Shown here in pieces: positions 42,975 to 52,349 of a stretch of 64,000 nt of DNA. The notes below the pieces were generated by a model. That model saw nothing but the letters and a program-made list of their open reading frames with translations. It made no database searches and was not told the origin of the DNA. Position 1 is the first letter of the stretch, and every line of letters starts with the position of its first letter. Source of the DNA: an uncultured Christensenella sp. (GTDB taxonomy: Bacteria; Bacillota; Clostridia; Christensenellales; Borkfalkiaceae); NCBI GenBank assembly GCA_910578145.1, contig CAJTPJ010000004.1, positions 88,140 through 152,139 of the forward strand. The letters run 5' to 3'. The position numbers were made by a program, and so were the translations under genes.

Positions 42975-45944
42975 TTATTCGGTTTCCGTTTGCGGGGTAG
43001 TTTCAACGATTTGCGCCCTTTTCTTTTTAAGCGCGCCGTTTATTACGAAATAACCCCATACCGCAAAGCCTGCCGCCGCCGCGCAGTCGATAACGATAAG
43101 CGCTATTACCCAAACAGGCAACAACATACCTATAATGTTATACTCCATTATATTGCTGTTTGCAACGGTGTAAAGTATATGCTTAGTTGCGTTTCTCAGG
43201 CAGGAAAGCTGGGTGGACGAAGCGTTCTCATACTCAGGCATTTTCGTGCCCTGAATAAGCATAAGGTCGCCGCCCGCGCGAATTACCTGCTCTTGATTGA
43301 TATAGGAAGTTAAGCCGTAGTCGTCTATAATCATTCCTTTAAAGCCCCACTCATTGCGGAGTATGCCGGTAAGAAGTCTATAATCTCCGCCCGCCCAAAC
43401 CGTGCCAATACGGTTAAACGAAGACATCATAGCCGTGGTTTTGCCTTCTTTAACGGCAATTTCAAAGGGTTTTAAATAAATTTCGCGCATAGACTGCTCG
43501 TTAAGCCAAGTTATAAGCCCGTCGCTGTCGCGGTCGGTTTCCTGGTCGTTTACGGCAAAATGCTTCATATAACAGTACACGCCCTTGGAGCTACAGCCGC
43601 GGATTACAGCCGCCGCCATTTTACCGGAAATAAAACCGTCCTCGGAGTAATACTCCCAATTTCTGCCGCCGAACGCCGTGCGGTGAATATTTGCCGCAGG
43701 CGCGTACCAACCCGTGTAATGCAAACCGTCTTTGGTGGCTAAAAGCGCTTCGTTACCAAGCATAGCGCCCTGCATTTCGGCAAGCTCGGTATTCCAAGTT
43801 GCACCTAAAATACTTTCCGCCGCGTAAGTGCAAGTATTGGTACTTGAAGTAGACATAAAGTTGGTTATACCGCTGCAACCGTCGGTATCGTTGGTTTTGG
43901 GCTTGCCGACCCTGTCAAGTTTAATAGTGGTAAACGCGCCCGAACCTATTAAAGTAGCCATATCCTCCGCGGTAAGCTGGTTTAAAAGCAACTCCCAACC
44001 CTGTTTATAGGTTTTACCGATAAGAATTTCCTTTTCGGTATCCTCGGCGGTAAAAACCGTAACGTCATCGTCGTAATCTACGCCGATAAAATCTTTTAAC
44101 TCAAGCCCGTATTCCTTGCCCTGCTCAAACGTTTCCGTAGAAGTCCAGGGTTTGTTTTCATCGTCCTTTTTCCAAGTGAGCGACGAATGGAATTCGGAAG
44201 TTACAAGTCTTTCGTCGTCGGTAGGGGTGGTAGGCATATTAGCCCAGCCGTTGCGCGTGAGATAATTTTCTATATGCGAAGAAACCTCGTCAAACCTGTT
44301 TTCCACCTTTGCGCCCGTAACTTTATCGTTGTCGTAATAGGCGGTTTCGGCAAGGTTACAGGTGAACGACTTTTCAAAGTCGTGGGCGTTATGCGCAACG
44401 TGCAAAATATAATTTCCGCTTTCCAACTCGTAACCTATGTGCCCGTCGCCGTTGGCGTCGTTATAGTCGTAGCTTTTCATTTCCTCAACGTCCATTTCAA
44501 CGGTTACGGTTTTGGTTTCGCCCGCCTTAATTTCGGGGGTTTTTGCAAATCCGCCCAACACCACGTAGGGCTTTTCAATGCCGCCCGCAGTGTAAGGCGC
44601 GGTGTAGTAAAGCTGAACCACGTCCTTGCCGGCAAGCGTTCCGTTATTGGTAACGTCCACTTTTACGCTTATCTTACCGTCTTTGGTAAGCGTTGCGGAA
44701 GGCTCTTGCGTTACGTTCCAAGTAAAGTCGGTATACGAAAGCCCGTGCCCGAACGGATAAACGACGTGGTTTTTATACCACTGTTCGTCGCCGAAGCCGC
44801 GCGTTTCGTAATAGCGGTAACCTACGTAAATTCCCTCTTCGTAGTCTACGAAGTAACCGCTCATTCTGTTTTGTCCTCTGTCGTTGACGTAGTAGTAGCG
44901 GTTACCGTTGCTTTTTCCGTTGTTGCCGAAGTTGGCAATGGCGGGCGCGTCCAAAAGGTTGCGGGCGTACGTGTCGGTTATATGCCCCGACGGGGTTACG
45001 TCGCCGCAGAGTACCGAACCTACCGCAAGCGCGCCCGAACTTCCGGGAAAGCCCATCCACAAAATGCTTTTAAGTTTGGGGCTGTAAAGTTCGTTGGCGG
45101 GGTCGTCGGCAAAATCCAGCTGGAAACTGCCGGGCGTGTTTAAAATAATTACCACTTTATCGAAGCGGTTGTAAAGTTCCTTTAAAAGCGCCCGCTCGTT
45201 TGCGTCCAACTGCAAATAGTGGTCGTTTGCCGAAGCCGCGCCCGCAACGGGGGTATTGTCGTCCGAACCGGCGCGCATAGTACGGGGCAAATCAAAACCC
45301 TCGCCGCCAATACGCGAAACGACGAAAATAGCCGCGTCCGAATACTTTTCGCAACTGTTCCACTCGGTTGCAGAGTAAGAATTAAGCGGGGTTTCGCCCG
45401 TGGCGAAACCGTAAACGATATCGCCCATAGCGGGGTTGTCGCCCCTGCCGGAACCCGATTTATTGCCGTCGTAAAACGCTTTAAGCGTGGGGTTATAGTC
45501 TATTTCGGCTCTTTCAAGCGCCGTGTAAAGGTCGGTCATTTTGCCTTGCCCGATGCTTGAACCCGAACCGCCGTAAACGAGGTTTACCGAGTTTTTGCCA
45601 AACACGCTAACCTTTGCGCTTTTGGAAAAGGGTAAAGCCTTATCCTCGTTTTTTAATAAAACTATGCCCTCCTCTTCCACGGTTACGTTAAATTCCTTAG
45701 CCGCGTTAAGCGCCTGCGTTTGCGAATCGTAGTCCGCCAAATAGTGGCGTTCGCCCTCGAATTCGCCCAACTTTGCGCGTTCGCCGCCCAAAACTATTTT
45801 CAACGTACCGTAAATAAGCCCGTTTTGGGTTGTAACCAGCGTTATAACCAACAACAAGGTAAGCAGAACCGACGTAACCACGAGCCACACGCGCGTGCTT
45901 ACGTTGCGCCACAAAAATTTGAAAGTGTCGGCGATTTTTTTCAT
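42975..45944 (-). CDS. Membrane-tethered GH3 glycosidase with permuted domain order (1)
   Basis: 989 residues. Helix at about 17-43, then the alpha/beta sandwich (EEEGIVLLKNEDKALPF...), the Fn3-like domain (PFGHGLSYTDF...DVVQLYY) and only then the TIM barrel (KHFAVNDQETD, GRNWEYYSEDG, nucleophile Asp in GMIIDDYG). A second membrane helix lies near the end (LPVWVIALIVIDCAAAAGF). This is the reverse of the usual GH3 order, known from Butyrivibrio and Ruminococcus enzymes. With helices at both ends the catalytic part should sit on the outer face. Probably a beta-glucosidase or related exo-enzyme. Third gene of an operon. Confidence 0.92.
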   Translation of the reverse strand: MKKIADTFKFLWRNVSTRVWLVVTSVLLTLLLVITLVTTQNGLIYGTLKIVLGGERAKLGEFEGERHYLADYDSQTQALNAAKEFNVTVEEEGIVLLKNEDKALPFSKSAKVSVFGKNSVNLVYGGSGSSIGQGKMTDLYTALERAEIDYNPTLKAFYDGNKSGSGRGDNPAMGDIVYGFATGETPLNSYSATEWNSCEKYSDAAIFVVSRIGGEGFDLPRTMRAGSDDNTPVAGAASANDHYLQLDANERALLKELYNRFDKVVIILNTPGSFQLDFADDPANELYSPKLKSILWMGFPGSSGALAVGSVLCGDVTPSGHITDTYARNLLDAPAIANFGNNGKSNGNRYYYVNDRGQNRMSGYFVDYEEGIYVGYRYYETRGFGDEQWYKNHVVYPFGHGLSYTDFTWNVTQEPSATLTKDGKISVKVDVTNNGTLAGKDVVQLYYTAPYTAGGIEKPYVVLGGFAKTPEIKAGETKTVTVEMDVEEMKSYDYNDANGDGHIGYELESGNYILHVAHNAHDFEKSFTCNLAETAYYDNDKVTGAKVENRFDEVSSHIENYLTRNGWANMPTTPTDDERLVTSEFHSSLTWKKDDENKPWTSTETFEQGKEYGLELKDFIGVDYDDDVTVFTAEDTEKEILIGKTYKQGWELLLNQLTAEDMATLIGSGAFTTIKLDRVGKPKTNDTDGCSGITNFMSTSSTNTCTYAAESILGATWNTELAEMQGAMLGNEALLATKDGLHYTGWYAPAANIHRTAFGGRNWEYYSEDGFISGKMAAAVIRGCSSKGVYCYMKHFAVNDQETDRDSDGLITWLNEQSMREIYLKPFEIAVKEGKTTAMMSSFNRIGTVWAGGDYRLLTGILRNEWGFKGMIIDDYGLTSYINQEQVIRAGGDLMLIQGTKMPEYENASSTQLSCLRNATKHILYTVANSNIMEYNIIGMLLPVWVIALIVIDCAAAAGFAVWGYFVINGALKKKRAQIVETTPQTETE

Positions 45945-45956
45945 AGTTTTCTCCTA

Positions 45957-45986
45957 TAAAAGTCGGGAAACCGGTAAACCGACTTC
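45957..45986 (-). terminator. Intercistronic hairpin
   Basis: AAGTCGG/CCGACTT around TTTACCGGTTTC, followed on the minus strand by TTATAG. It lies between the CBM lipoprotein and the downstream GH3 gene, so is more likely a partial attenuator or processing site than a full stop. Confidence 0.45.
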
Positions 45987-45999
45987 CCGCCTGTACGCT

Positions 46000-46668
46000 T
46001 TAAATATTGTCTTCGTAAGGCTCCCAGGTAAGCCCCGCGTCCGAAGTAAGATAAATGGCGTCGATAGAAGGGCCGCCGGACTTGCCGTTGACGTATTCGT
46101 TTTCGCCTATGGTAAGCGTAATAATATTAAGTCCTTCTTTCAGGTTTACCGTACCTATATCGTACTTTTTAAACTGACGCTTGTTCATATTAGTGTTGTT
46201 GTCCACAACGTTTTGTTCGGTATAAGTTATTTTGGTATCGTTTACTTTAACTATGAAAGTATCCGTACCTATTTTAATTGCGTTCATACCCTCGGCAGGC
46301 GTAAGCCCTACTTTAAGGTTAGCCGTGGTAGCTTTATCCGATGTAATTTCAAAGGTAATTGTAAGCCCTTTTTTATGCGTAAAGCCGATATAATGCCCGT
46401 TGCTTGCATTGGTAGCGGAAAGTATCATAGCCTTACCCTTTGCGGCGTTGGACGAGCCCGCGCCTTCAAGGTCGTCAACGTAGGTATATTCCGCCTCGAA
46501 TACAACCGAGTCGTCTTTTCCCGTATCGCCGCCGGGCGTGGTAATATCCGTGTTGCCGCCGTTACCGTCGGGGTCTGTATTGTCGCCTCCGTCGCCGCAA
46601 CCCGCAAAGCCGAATGCGCAAGCGGTAAGAGCTAACGCAGCGAATATCATTTTTAACGATTTTTTCAT
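46000..46668 (-). CDS. Carbohydrate-binding lipoprotein (CBM6/35-like)
   Basis: 222 residues. Signal peptide with lipobox FAGC, then an Asp/Gly/Asn-rich linker and a beta-sandwich domain (about 55-215). The start VFEAEYTYVD, the middle GHYIGFTHKKGLTITFEI and the end GPSIDAIYLTSDAGLTWEPY are typical of CBM6/35-type domains, which open with an EAE and bind a sugar and calcium. It lies between two GH3 genes, so it probably presents glycan on the cell surface to them. Confidence 0.78.
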   Translation of the reverse strand: MKKSLKMIFAALALTACAFGFAGCGDGGDNTDPDGNGGNTDITTPGGDTGKDDSVVFEAEYTYVDDLEGAGSSNAAKGKAMILSATNASNGHYIGFTHKKGLTITFEITSDKATTANLKVGLTPAEGMNAIKIGTDTFIVKVNDTKITYTEQNVVDNNTNMNKRQFKKYDIGTVNLKEGLNIITLTIGENEYVNGKSGGPSIDAIYLTSDAGLTWEPYEDNI

Positions 46669-46697
46669 AATACGATTCTCCTTTATGCTTTAAGGCG

Positions 46698-46724
46698 GGG
46701 GGACGCCAAGTCCCCCCTACCCAA
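46698..46724 (-). terminator. Intercistronic hairpin
   Basis: GGGGGGAC/GTCCCCCC-like pairing (GGGGGG-ACGCCAAGT-CCCCCC). No clear T run on the minus strand, so it may protect transcript ends rather than terminate. Confidence 0.45.
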
Positions 46725-46741
46725 GCCTTTTTAAAACTTAT

Positions 46742-49700
46742 TTATTTTTTTCTTGCTTTTCTGATAAGCAACGCGCCGCCAAGCATCGCAATAGCGCCAA
46801 CCGCCATAGTTATGGCAAATCCGCCGTCTATGCTCGAGCCGCAACCCGCGCAACCGCTGCCCTCTTCCTTGTCACCGCCCGCGTTAGTACCCGCAGCGTT
46901 AACGATGAGGTTGTATTCCTGAACGCCGGCTTCGTAGCCTTCAGCCGTAGCCGAAACCTTTATAACGTACACACCCGCTTTGGTGGGAGTGCCCGATATA
47001 ACGCCCGTGTTAGCGTCTATGGAAAGTCCTTCGGGAAGTCCCGTAGCCGTATACGAAATTTCGTCGTAAGCGTAAATGGTGTTAAGCGCAGCCAAATTTT
47101 CGCCGCCGACCGTCGCAGTGTAAGCGGTACCCACGGTAGCGGTGCCGTTGAAGTTATCTACCCTTGAAAGGGAAACTTTTGCTCCGCAAGGAGTTTGCAT
47201 TGCGTTGGAGTTGAGTACGGTATACAAAATATTTTTGGTAGCCGTTCTCAAAGCCTTTACGCCCGTAGCGGTACCCGTGGTTTTTTCGGTAACTTCGCAA
47301 ACGTGTCTGCCGCCCGAAAGCACCAAGTCGCCGCCCGCGCGAACCATTGCGTCGCCGTCCATCATTCCCGCGTAAATTGCTATATCCGTAACTACGAAGC
47401 CGGTAAAGCCCCATTCGGTACGGAGCAAGTCGGTAAGCAACGCCTTGTTGCAACCCGCCCAGGTGTAACCGATACGGTTGAACGCGGACATCGCCGCCCT
47501 TGCGCCGCCTTCTCTAACGGCTAATTCGTAACCCTTGAAGTAAACCTGACGCATAGCCTGCTCGGAAGCCCAAACAGCCATACCGCCCGTCTGCGTGTTG
47601 CCGCTCATGGCGCCGCGGTAGTTGCCTACGCCCGCGCCGTCGTCGTGAAGCGCAAAGTGTTTGATGAAGAGGTAGCCGCCCTTGGAGTTGAGCCCGCGGC
47701 TTACGCCCGCTACGATTTTACCCGTAAGCAAGCCGTCCTCGGAATAGTACTCGGTGTATCTGTTATCCCAGATGGAGCGATGCGTGTTCATACCGGGAGC
47801 ATACCAGCCCGTGTAAGCGTAGATGCCCGCGCCGTCCTCTCTGTCCGAAGAGCCCCAAAGCCCTTGTTCGCCAATCATAACGCCCATCTGTTCCGCAAGT
47901 TCGGTATTCCAGGTGGAAGCGATAACGGGTTCGGAAGCGAATCTGTTGTAGGGCACGCCCGCAACGCCCGTACCCGTCCAGCCGAGAGGGCCGTCGGTAT
48001 CGTGCGAATAAGGTTTGCCTATATTTTCCATAGCTTCGCTGTGGAAGCCGCCGTTGTTAAACAGCTCTGCCATTTCGTCAACGGTAAGCTGGTTGATAAG
48101 TTCGTCCCAAAGCGGGTCGTCGTAAGACTTGCCCGCAAGGTCCGCAAGTTTAATTTTGGTTTCCGCCGCCGTCTTTTGCGTTGCCGACTGCGTGGGCATA
48201 ACGTCGCTTTCGTTATCTTCGACTACGGGTTTAAATTTTTCGTAATCGGTTGCCGAAATTTTGGTTGCGTCCGCGTCGGTGGGAGCGGTAGGCATCGTGC
48301 CCGCAAAATCCGCACGCGAAAGGCGTTTATCCATTTTCGTGTCAACGTATTGGTTGGAATCCTCGAAAAGGTTTTGCGATTCGCTCTTTACGTTAGCTCT
48401 TTCGCCAAGCGTATAAGTTAAAACTTCCTCGGCGTCGTGCGCGCTGTGCGAAATTCTTATTTCGTAGTTGCCGGCGTCAAGCTCGTAACCTTTGTTGCCG
48501 CTTGTATTTGCGTCGTTATAGTCGTATGAAGCCATATCCGCCACTTTAATTTCAAGCGTAACTATCTGCGATTCTTCGGGAGCAAGCAATTTAGTTTTTG
48601 CAAACGCGCCCAATTCAACGTAAGATTTTTCAATTTCGCCCGAAGTATAAGGCGCGGTGTAGTAAAGTTCAACCACGTCTTTGCCCGCGATTTTACCCGT
48701 ATTGGTAACCTTAACGTCAACCTTTATAGTGCCGTTAGCGGTAATTGCGCCCGCGGGAGTGGAAGTGTTTTGGATTTCCCAATCGAACGTGGTGTAAGAC
48801 AACCCGTGACCGAAAGTATACGAAACGTTTTGGTTGTACCAAGTCCACGCGTCGTCGCCCGCCGTTTTGTTTTCTTCGTAGCCGCGGGTTTCCCAATAGC
48901 GGTAACCAACGTAAATACCTTCCTCGTATTCCGAGAAATAGGTGTCTGTATCCTGCCCGTTGATTTTATACGTTTTGTACGTATCGTTGCCGCTTAACAT
49001 ATTGTCCACGCCCGCTTTGTTGTAGTTGGCGTAGGACGGGGTTTTGGTTTGGTCCACCGCGTAGGTGTCTACGAGCCTGCCGGAAGGGTTAATAGTGCCC
49101 GCAAGCAAAGGGCCCACTACGTCGAGTCCGTTGGTGCCCGCTTCGCCCACAAGCAATATTGCGTCTACGCCCTCGTGCTTTTTAAGCCAATCTATTTCCA
49201 TAGGAACGGACTTATTGATAAGCACTATAACTTTTTCAAACTTTTGTGCTACCAAATCCACAAGGTCTTTCTGGCTTTGACCGTAGTCGAAGGGGTGTTT
49301 GGTGCCGTTTTCGCGGGTGGAATTACCCAAAACGACGATAGCCGCTTCGCCATATTCTTGATAAGACTGCTCGAAAGAATCAAGCGCGAAATATCCCGTA
49401 TCGATATCCTTATCCGAAGTTATAGACTCGTCGGCAAGAGCGCTCTCGTACATACCTTTAAGTTTGGGGTTAAGCTCGAAATGCGCGTCCTTCATAGAGT
49501 TATAGAAAGAGGACTCGAACTTGACGGTACCCGCCGAAGCCTCTACGTCGTTACCCGAGCCGCCGCCGTTGGGATTAACCGCTCCGTAACCGAAAACGCT
49601 TATCTTGTTGTTTATCCACTTGGTAACCGTATTAAATTCACCCGTGGGGTTACCGAACCAGTCGAGAATGGGCACTTTTTCTTCCACGGACTTTACGTCG

Positions 49701-49948
49701 ATGGGCAAAGCCGCGTTTTCGTTTTTCAAAAGCACCGCACCTTCAGCCGCTATCTGGTAGTTGAGTTCAAGACCCGCTTCTCTAGCTTCAGCCTTGCTTG
49801 AATACGACGAAGCGTATTTCTTAACGCCCGACGAAGTGTCCGCAAAAACCGCGCTGCGGACGGGGACTGCAATACCCGAAAACGCTATTACGCCCGCAAT
49901 CGCCAACGGCGCAACTAACAGTTTTCCGGTTTTAGCTGCCTTGTTCAT
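46742..49948 (-). CDS. Secreted GH3 glycosidase with permuted domain order, Ig-like domain and GCG-type C-terminal tail (2)
   Basis: 1068 residues. Signal peptide (LLVAPLAIAGVIAFSGIAVP). Order: alpha/beta sandwich (EGAVLLKNENAALPI), Fn3-like domain (FGHGLSYTTFDWE), TIM barrel (KHFALHDDG, RYTEYYSEDG, nucleophile Asp in GFVVTDIAIY). Then a putative Ig domain of the PIG type (TGLPEGLSIDANTGVISGTP) and a tail GCAGCGSSIDGG followed by a hydrophobic segment and RKARKK. The tail resembles a sorting signal. Transcription starts from a LytTR-box promoter. Confidence 0.92.
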   Translation of the reverse strand: MNKAAKTGKLLVAPLAIAGVIAFSGIAVPVRSAVFADTSSGVKKYASSYSSKAEAREAGLELNYQIAAEGAVLLKNENAALPIDVKSVEEKVPILDWFGNPTGEFNTVTKWINNKISVFGYGAVNPNGGGSGNDVEASAGTVKFESSFYNSMKDAHFELNPKLKGMYESALADESITSDKDIDTGYFALDSFEQSYQEYGEAAIVVLGNSTRENGTKHPFDYGQSQKDLVDLVAQKFEKVIVLINKSVPMEIDWLKKHEGVDAILLVGEAGTNGLDVVGPLLAGTINPSGRLVDTYAVDQTKTPSYANYNKAGVDNMLSGNDTYKTYKINGQDTDTYFSEYEEGIYVGYRYWETRGYEENKTAGDDAWTWYNQNVSYTFGHGLSYTTFDWEIQNTSTPAGAITANGTIKVDVKVTNTGKIAGKDVVELYYTAPYTSGEIEKSYVELGAFAKTKLLAPEESQIVTLEIKVADMASYDYNDANTSGNKGYELDAGNYEIRISHSAHDAEEVLTYTLGERANVKSESQNLFEDSNQYVDTKMDKRLSRADFAGTMPTAPTDADATKISATDYEKFKPVVEDNESDVMPTQSATQKTAAETKIKLADLAGKSYDDPLWDELINQLTVDEMAELFNNGGFHSEAMENIGKPYSHDTDGPLGWTGTGVAGVPYNRFASEPVIASTWNTELAEQMGVMIGEQGLWGSSDREDGAGIYAYTGWYAPGMNTHRSIWDNRYTEYYSEDGLLTGKIVAGVSRGLNSKGGYLFIKHFALHDDGAGVGNYRGAMSGNTQTGGMAVWASEQAMRQVYFKGYELAVREGGARAAMSAFNRIGYTWAGCNKALLTDLLRTEWGFTGFVVTDIAIYAGMMDGDAMVRAGGDLVLSGGRHVCEVTEKTTGTATGVKALRTATKNILYTVLNSNAMQTPCGAKVSLSRVDNFNGTATVGTAYTATVGGENLAALNTIYAYDEISYTATGLPEGLSIDANTGVISGTPTKAGVYVIKVSATAEGYEAGVQEYNLIVNAAGTNAGGDKEEGSGCAGCGSSIDGGFAITMAVGAIAMLGGALLIRKARKK

Positions 49949-50006
49949 TTAAAAATCCTCCTAAAATTTACTTTACAGAGCCGTTTTTGCCCGTAATTCT
50001 GTTGCG

Positions 50007-50035
50007 ATTATACAAAAAATGTAAGTCGCTAACAA
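50007..50035 (-). promoter_or_regulatory. Promoter of the 49948 GH3 gene
   Basis: TTGTTA, 17 bases, TATAAT on the minus strand. The weak -35 directly follows two LytTR boxes, as in activator-dependent promoters. Confidence 0.78.
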
Positions 50036-50045
50036 TATCGCGCTT

Positions 50046-50076
50046 CAAAATCTGTCAGTTTCGTGGCAAAATCTGT
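50046..50076 (-). promoter_or_regulatory. LytTR-type direct-repeat boxes, site 1
   Basis: On the minus strand TTACAGATTTTG and TGACAGATTTTG occur 21 bases apart, start to start, ending 10 bases before the -35. Two direct repeats two helical turns apart is the known LytTR (AgrA/VirR-type) architecture. The same pair recurs at 50945-50975. Confidence 0.8.
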
Positions 50077-50142
50077 AAGGCGGTATTTCGTTGAACACAG
50101 TATTTGCAAACGCCCGCTAAATATCCGAAAAATAAAAAAAGC

Positions 50143-50166
50143 CCCGCACGGCGGACGCCGTGCGGG
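50143..50166 (-). terminator. Terminator of the first response regulator
   Basis: CCCGCACGGCG/CGCCGTGCGGG followed on the minus strand by GCTTTTTTTATTTTT. Confidence 0.92.
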
Positions 50167-50185
50167 AAAAAACGTTGTTAAATTG

Positions 50186-50887
50186 TTATCTTAAAGCTAT
50201 ATGTTTGGTTACCGCGGCAACGAAACTTTTGCGTTTGGGGCGGGATATAGGCAACCACTCTCCGTTAACGCACACCGAATCCCGTTCTATTGCCTTCACG
50301 TAATTTAAATTAACCAAAATTCCGCTGTTACACTTTACGAAATAGGCTTGCGGCAGGCTTTCTTCAGCGCTTACCAGCGAAGCGTGCACGCTTAAAACAC
50401 TGCCAAGCAAGTGGTAGTTTAAGTTATGACCGACAACCTCCACCCAGCAAATGTTGTCTACGGCAACGCAATACTTTGTGTTGTTGCACACTAACACTAT
50501 CTGTTTTTGTTGGTTTTTGGCGCGGTATTTCATAAACTTGTTCATACGGCTGGAAAAATCAGCGTATTTTACGGGTTTTAAAATAAAATCCACCGCGTTA
50601 ACCTCGTACCCGCGGATAGCGTAATTAAGCAGATTTGTTATGAAAATCAGCCCCACGCGCTCGTCTATTTCGCGCAAGCGGCGCGCGGTTTCAATGCCGT
50701 CGATATTGGGCATTTTTATATCCATAAACACAAGCGCGTAAACGGGCTTGTACCGCGCAAGGAAATCCAGCCCGTCGCCGAATTTATCTATACAAAACGA
50801 CAAGCCGTTTTCGTTTGCGTAATCGGTAAGAAATTTTTCAAGCAAATCGGAATTTTCTTTTTCGTCTTCAACTATGGCTATGCGCAT
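50186..50887 (-). CDS. LytTR-family response regulator (system 1)
   Basis: 233 residues. Receiver domain (1-118: AIVEDEKENSD, phosphorylated Asp in ALVFMDIKMPNIDG) and LytTR DNA-binding domain (about 135-233: NICWVEVVGHNLNYHLL...YFVKCNSGILVNLNYVKAIE). It binds paired direct repeats upstream of weak promoters. Its own gene has such a pair upstream, beyond the end of the kinase gene, and the neighbouring GH3 operon has another, so it very likely activates both. Confidence 0.94.
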   Translation of the reverse strand: MRIAIVEDEKENSDLLEKFLTDYANENGLSFCIDKFGDGLDFLARYKPVYALVFMDIKMPNIDGIETARRLREIDERVGLIFITNLLNYAIRGYEVNAVDFILKPVKYADFSSRMNKFMKYRAKNQQKQIVLVCNNTKYCVAVDNICWVEVVGHNLNYHLLGSVLSVHASLVSAEESLPQAYFVKCNSGILVNLNYVKAIERDSVCVNGEWLPISRPKRKSFVAAVTKHIALR

Positions 50888-50944
50888 TTTTGCCCCCTAT
50901 TGTCAAATAGTTACACAATTACGATATTTTGCAATAGCCGCAGT

Positions 50945-50975
50945 CACAATCTGTCGAAAATCATTCAAAATCTGT
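50945..50975 (-). promoter_or_regulatory. LytTR-type direct-repeat boxes, site 2
   Basis: On the minus strand TTGACAGATTTTG and TCGACAGATTGTG are 21 bases apart. Ten bases downstream lies TTGCAA, a -35-like hexamer, the same spacing as at site 1, followed after about 17 bases by a weak -10 (ACTATT). The first box overlaps the last codons of the kinase gene. Autoregulation of the response regulator is implied. Confidence 0.75.
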
Positions 50976-52301
50976 CAATTCCCGTGGCGTAGGAATAATC
51001 ATATCAAGGTTAAAAATTCCGTCTTCGGCGGAAGCCAAAACCGAACCGCCGTATTTTTCGCAAATCATTTTAATGCTTCTCATACCGAAACCGTGATAAT
51101 TTTTATCCTTTTTGGTCTTGGGCAAACCGTTTTCAAATATTATTTCTTCCTTATCGTCGTAATAATTTTCCACGTGAATTGAAACCATTTCATCCACCTG
51201 CTTAATCATTACGCGCACCACCCGTTTGTCCTCGTCTTCAACCGCGCTTACTGCGTCTATGGCGTTATGTATGCCGTTTTGCAACAGCGAATAAACGTCG
51301 CCCTTGTGCATAAACGAAAGGCGCTTGCCGTCTATCATACAAATAAGTTTAATGTCGTTGTTTCGGCAGTAAAAACTTTCTTCGGCTATGATAACGTCCA
51401 CAACCTTGTTACCCGTATCAAGATGCTCTTCGTAAATGTTTACGGCTTTTTCTATTTCGGCAAGTTCCTGCTCGTCAATTATCGGGCGGGAACGCGCGGC
51501 GCGTATCCTGTGCCTTAAATCGTGGCACTTGGTATTTATTATTTCTATATTTTCCTTGCTTAATTCATACCGCTCTTTATCCTTTTGCCAAAGGCTTTCA
51601 ACTATTTTCAACTCGGTTTCGTAGTGTTCTTCGGAAAGCATAAGAAACTGCACGAACAGCGCGAAAACGCAGGATAAAATGTTGTAAACGGCAAATATAT
51701 TAAGGGCAATTTTAGAAGCGGAGGGCACGCCGTACACCACCACCGCGTTTAAAATTACGTCGGCAAGCAGTATGAATACGGATAAAAGTATAAGGCGGTT
51801 GCGGTTAATTACAAGCGTATCCAAATTACGCAAGCGATAAGTTAAAACCGCCCAGGATATAACGTAAATAAATACGTGCGCGGAAATAAAAACCAGCGCG
51901 GACAACCAATCAAACGCGTTTTCCACCGAGTTTGCGTAGATGTTTCCGCCAACGTTTAAAAGGTTGCAAATAAGCGTGTAAAGTTGATATGAAATGTGCT
52001 GTACGGTGTACGCAAACAGCCCCACGAAAATAACGGTACTCCAATTTTCATCAAGACAGAATTTAGAGCCGAACAACACCAGCACAAATAAAAACAGCAT
52101 CAGCCCCGACAAAAACAGCGCGTTGTATGCGAGTATGGGAATTGCAAACGCCACGGCAAACATTGCGGCAAATAGCACCGCCGCCCGCCACAGTATGCCC
52201 TTTTTGAGGCGCAAGCGGGAAATAAGCAGCATATACCCTGATATCAGCTCAACCAAAAATATGAACTTGTACCAAAACAACATTGAATTGAAATCGTACA
52301 T
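50961..52301 (-). CDS. GHKL sensor histidine kinase (system 1)
   Basis: 446 residues starting at MYDFNSMLFWYK after AGAGGTGGGT. A frame 18 codons longer would place the start inside the promoter, so it is rejected. Six or seven N-terminal membrane helices (about 1-215) are followed by a dimerisation helix with the phospho-accepting His in KCHDLRHRI and a GHKL ATPase domain (LLQNGIHNAIDAV, GFGMRSIKMICEKYGG). This is the AgrC/CitA-like class that pairs with LytTR regulators. No AgrB/AgrD peptide genes are nearby, so the signal may be a sugar or other ligand. Confidence 0.93.
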   Translation of the reverse strand: MYDFNSMLFWYKFIFLVELISGYMLLISRLRLKKGILWRAAVLFAAMFAVAFAIPILAYNALFLSGLMLFLFVLVLFGSKFCLDENWSTVIFVGLFAYTVQHISYQLYTLICNLLNVGGNIYANSVENAFDWLSALVFISAHVFIYVISWAVLTYRLRNLDTLVINRNRLILLSVFILLADVILNAVVVYGVPSASKIALNIFAVYNILSCVFALFVQFLMLSEEHYETELKIVESLWQKDKERYELSKENIEIINTKCHDLRHRIRAARSRPIIDEQELAEIEKAVNIYEEHLDTGNKVVDVIIAEESFYCRNNDIKLICMIDGKRLSFMHKGDVYSLLQNGIHNAIDAVSAVEDEDKRVVRVMIKQVDEMVSIHVENYYDDKEEIIFENGLPKTKKDKNYHGFGMRSIKMICEKYGGSVLASAEDGIFNLDMIIPTPRELTDFE

Positions 52302-52320
52302 ACCCACCTCTGTTCGTCTA

Positions 52321-52349
52321 AGTATAACAGCAAAGCCGGCTATTGTCAA
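52321..52349 (-). promoter_or_regulatory. Promoter of the kinase gene (system 1)
   Basis: TTGACA, 17 bases, TATACT on the minus strand, 20 bases before the MYDF start. Confidence 0.88.

Noticed and set aside
44187..45143. Plus-strand ORF of 318 codons opposite the 989-residue GH3
   Set aside because: Valine/arginine-rich shadow of the GH3 reading frame with no domain.
47645..49801. Two long plus-strand ORFs opposite the 1068-residue GH3
   Set aside because: Shadow frames; the reverse strand has a clear complete GH3.
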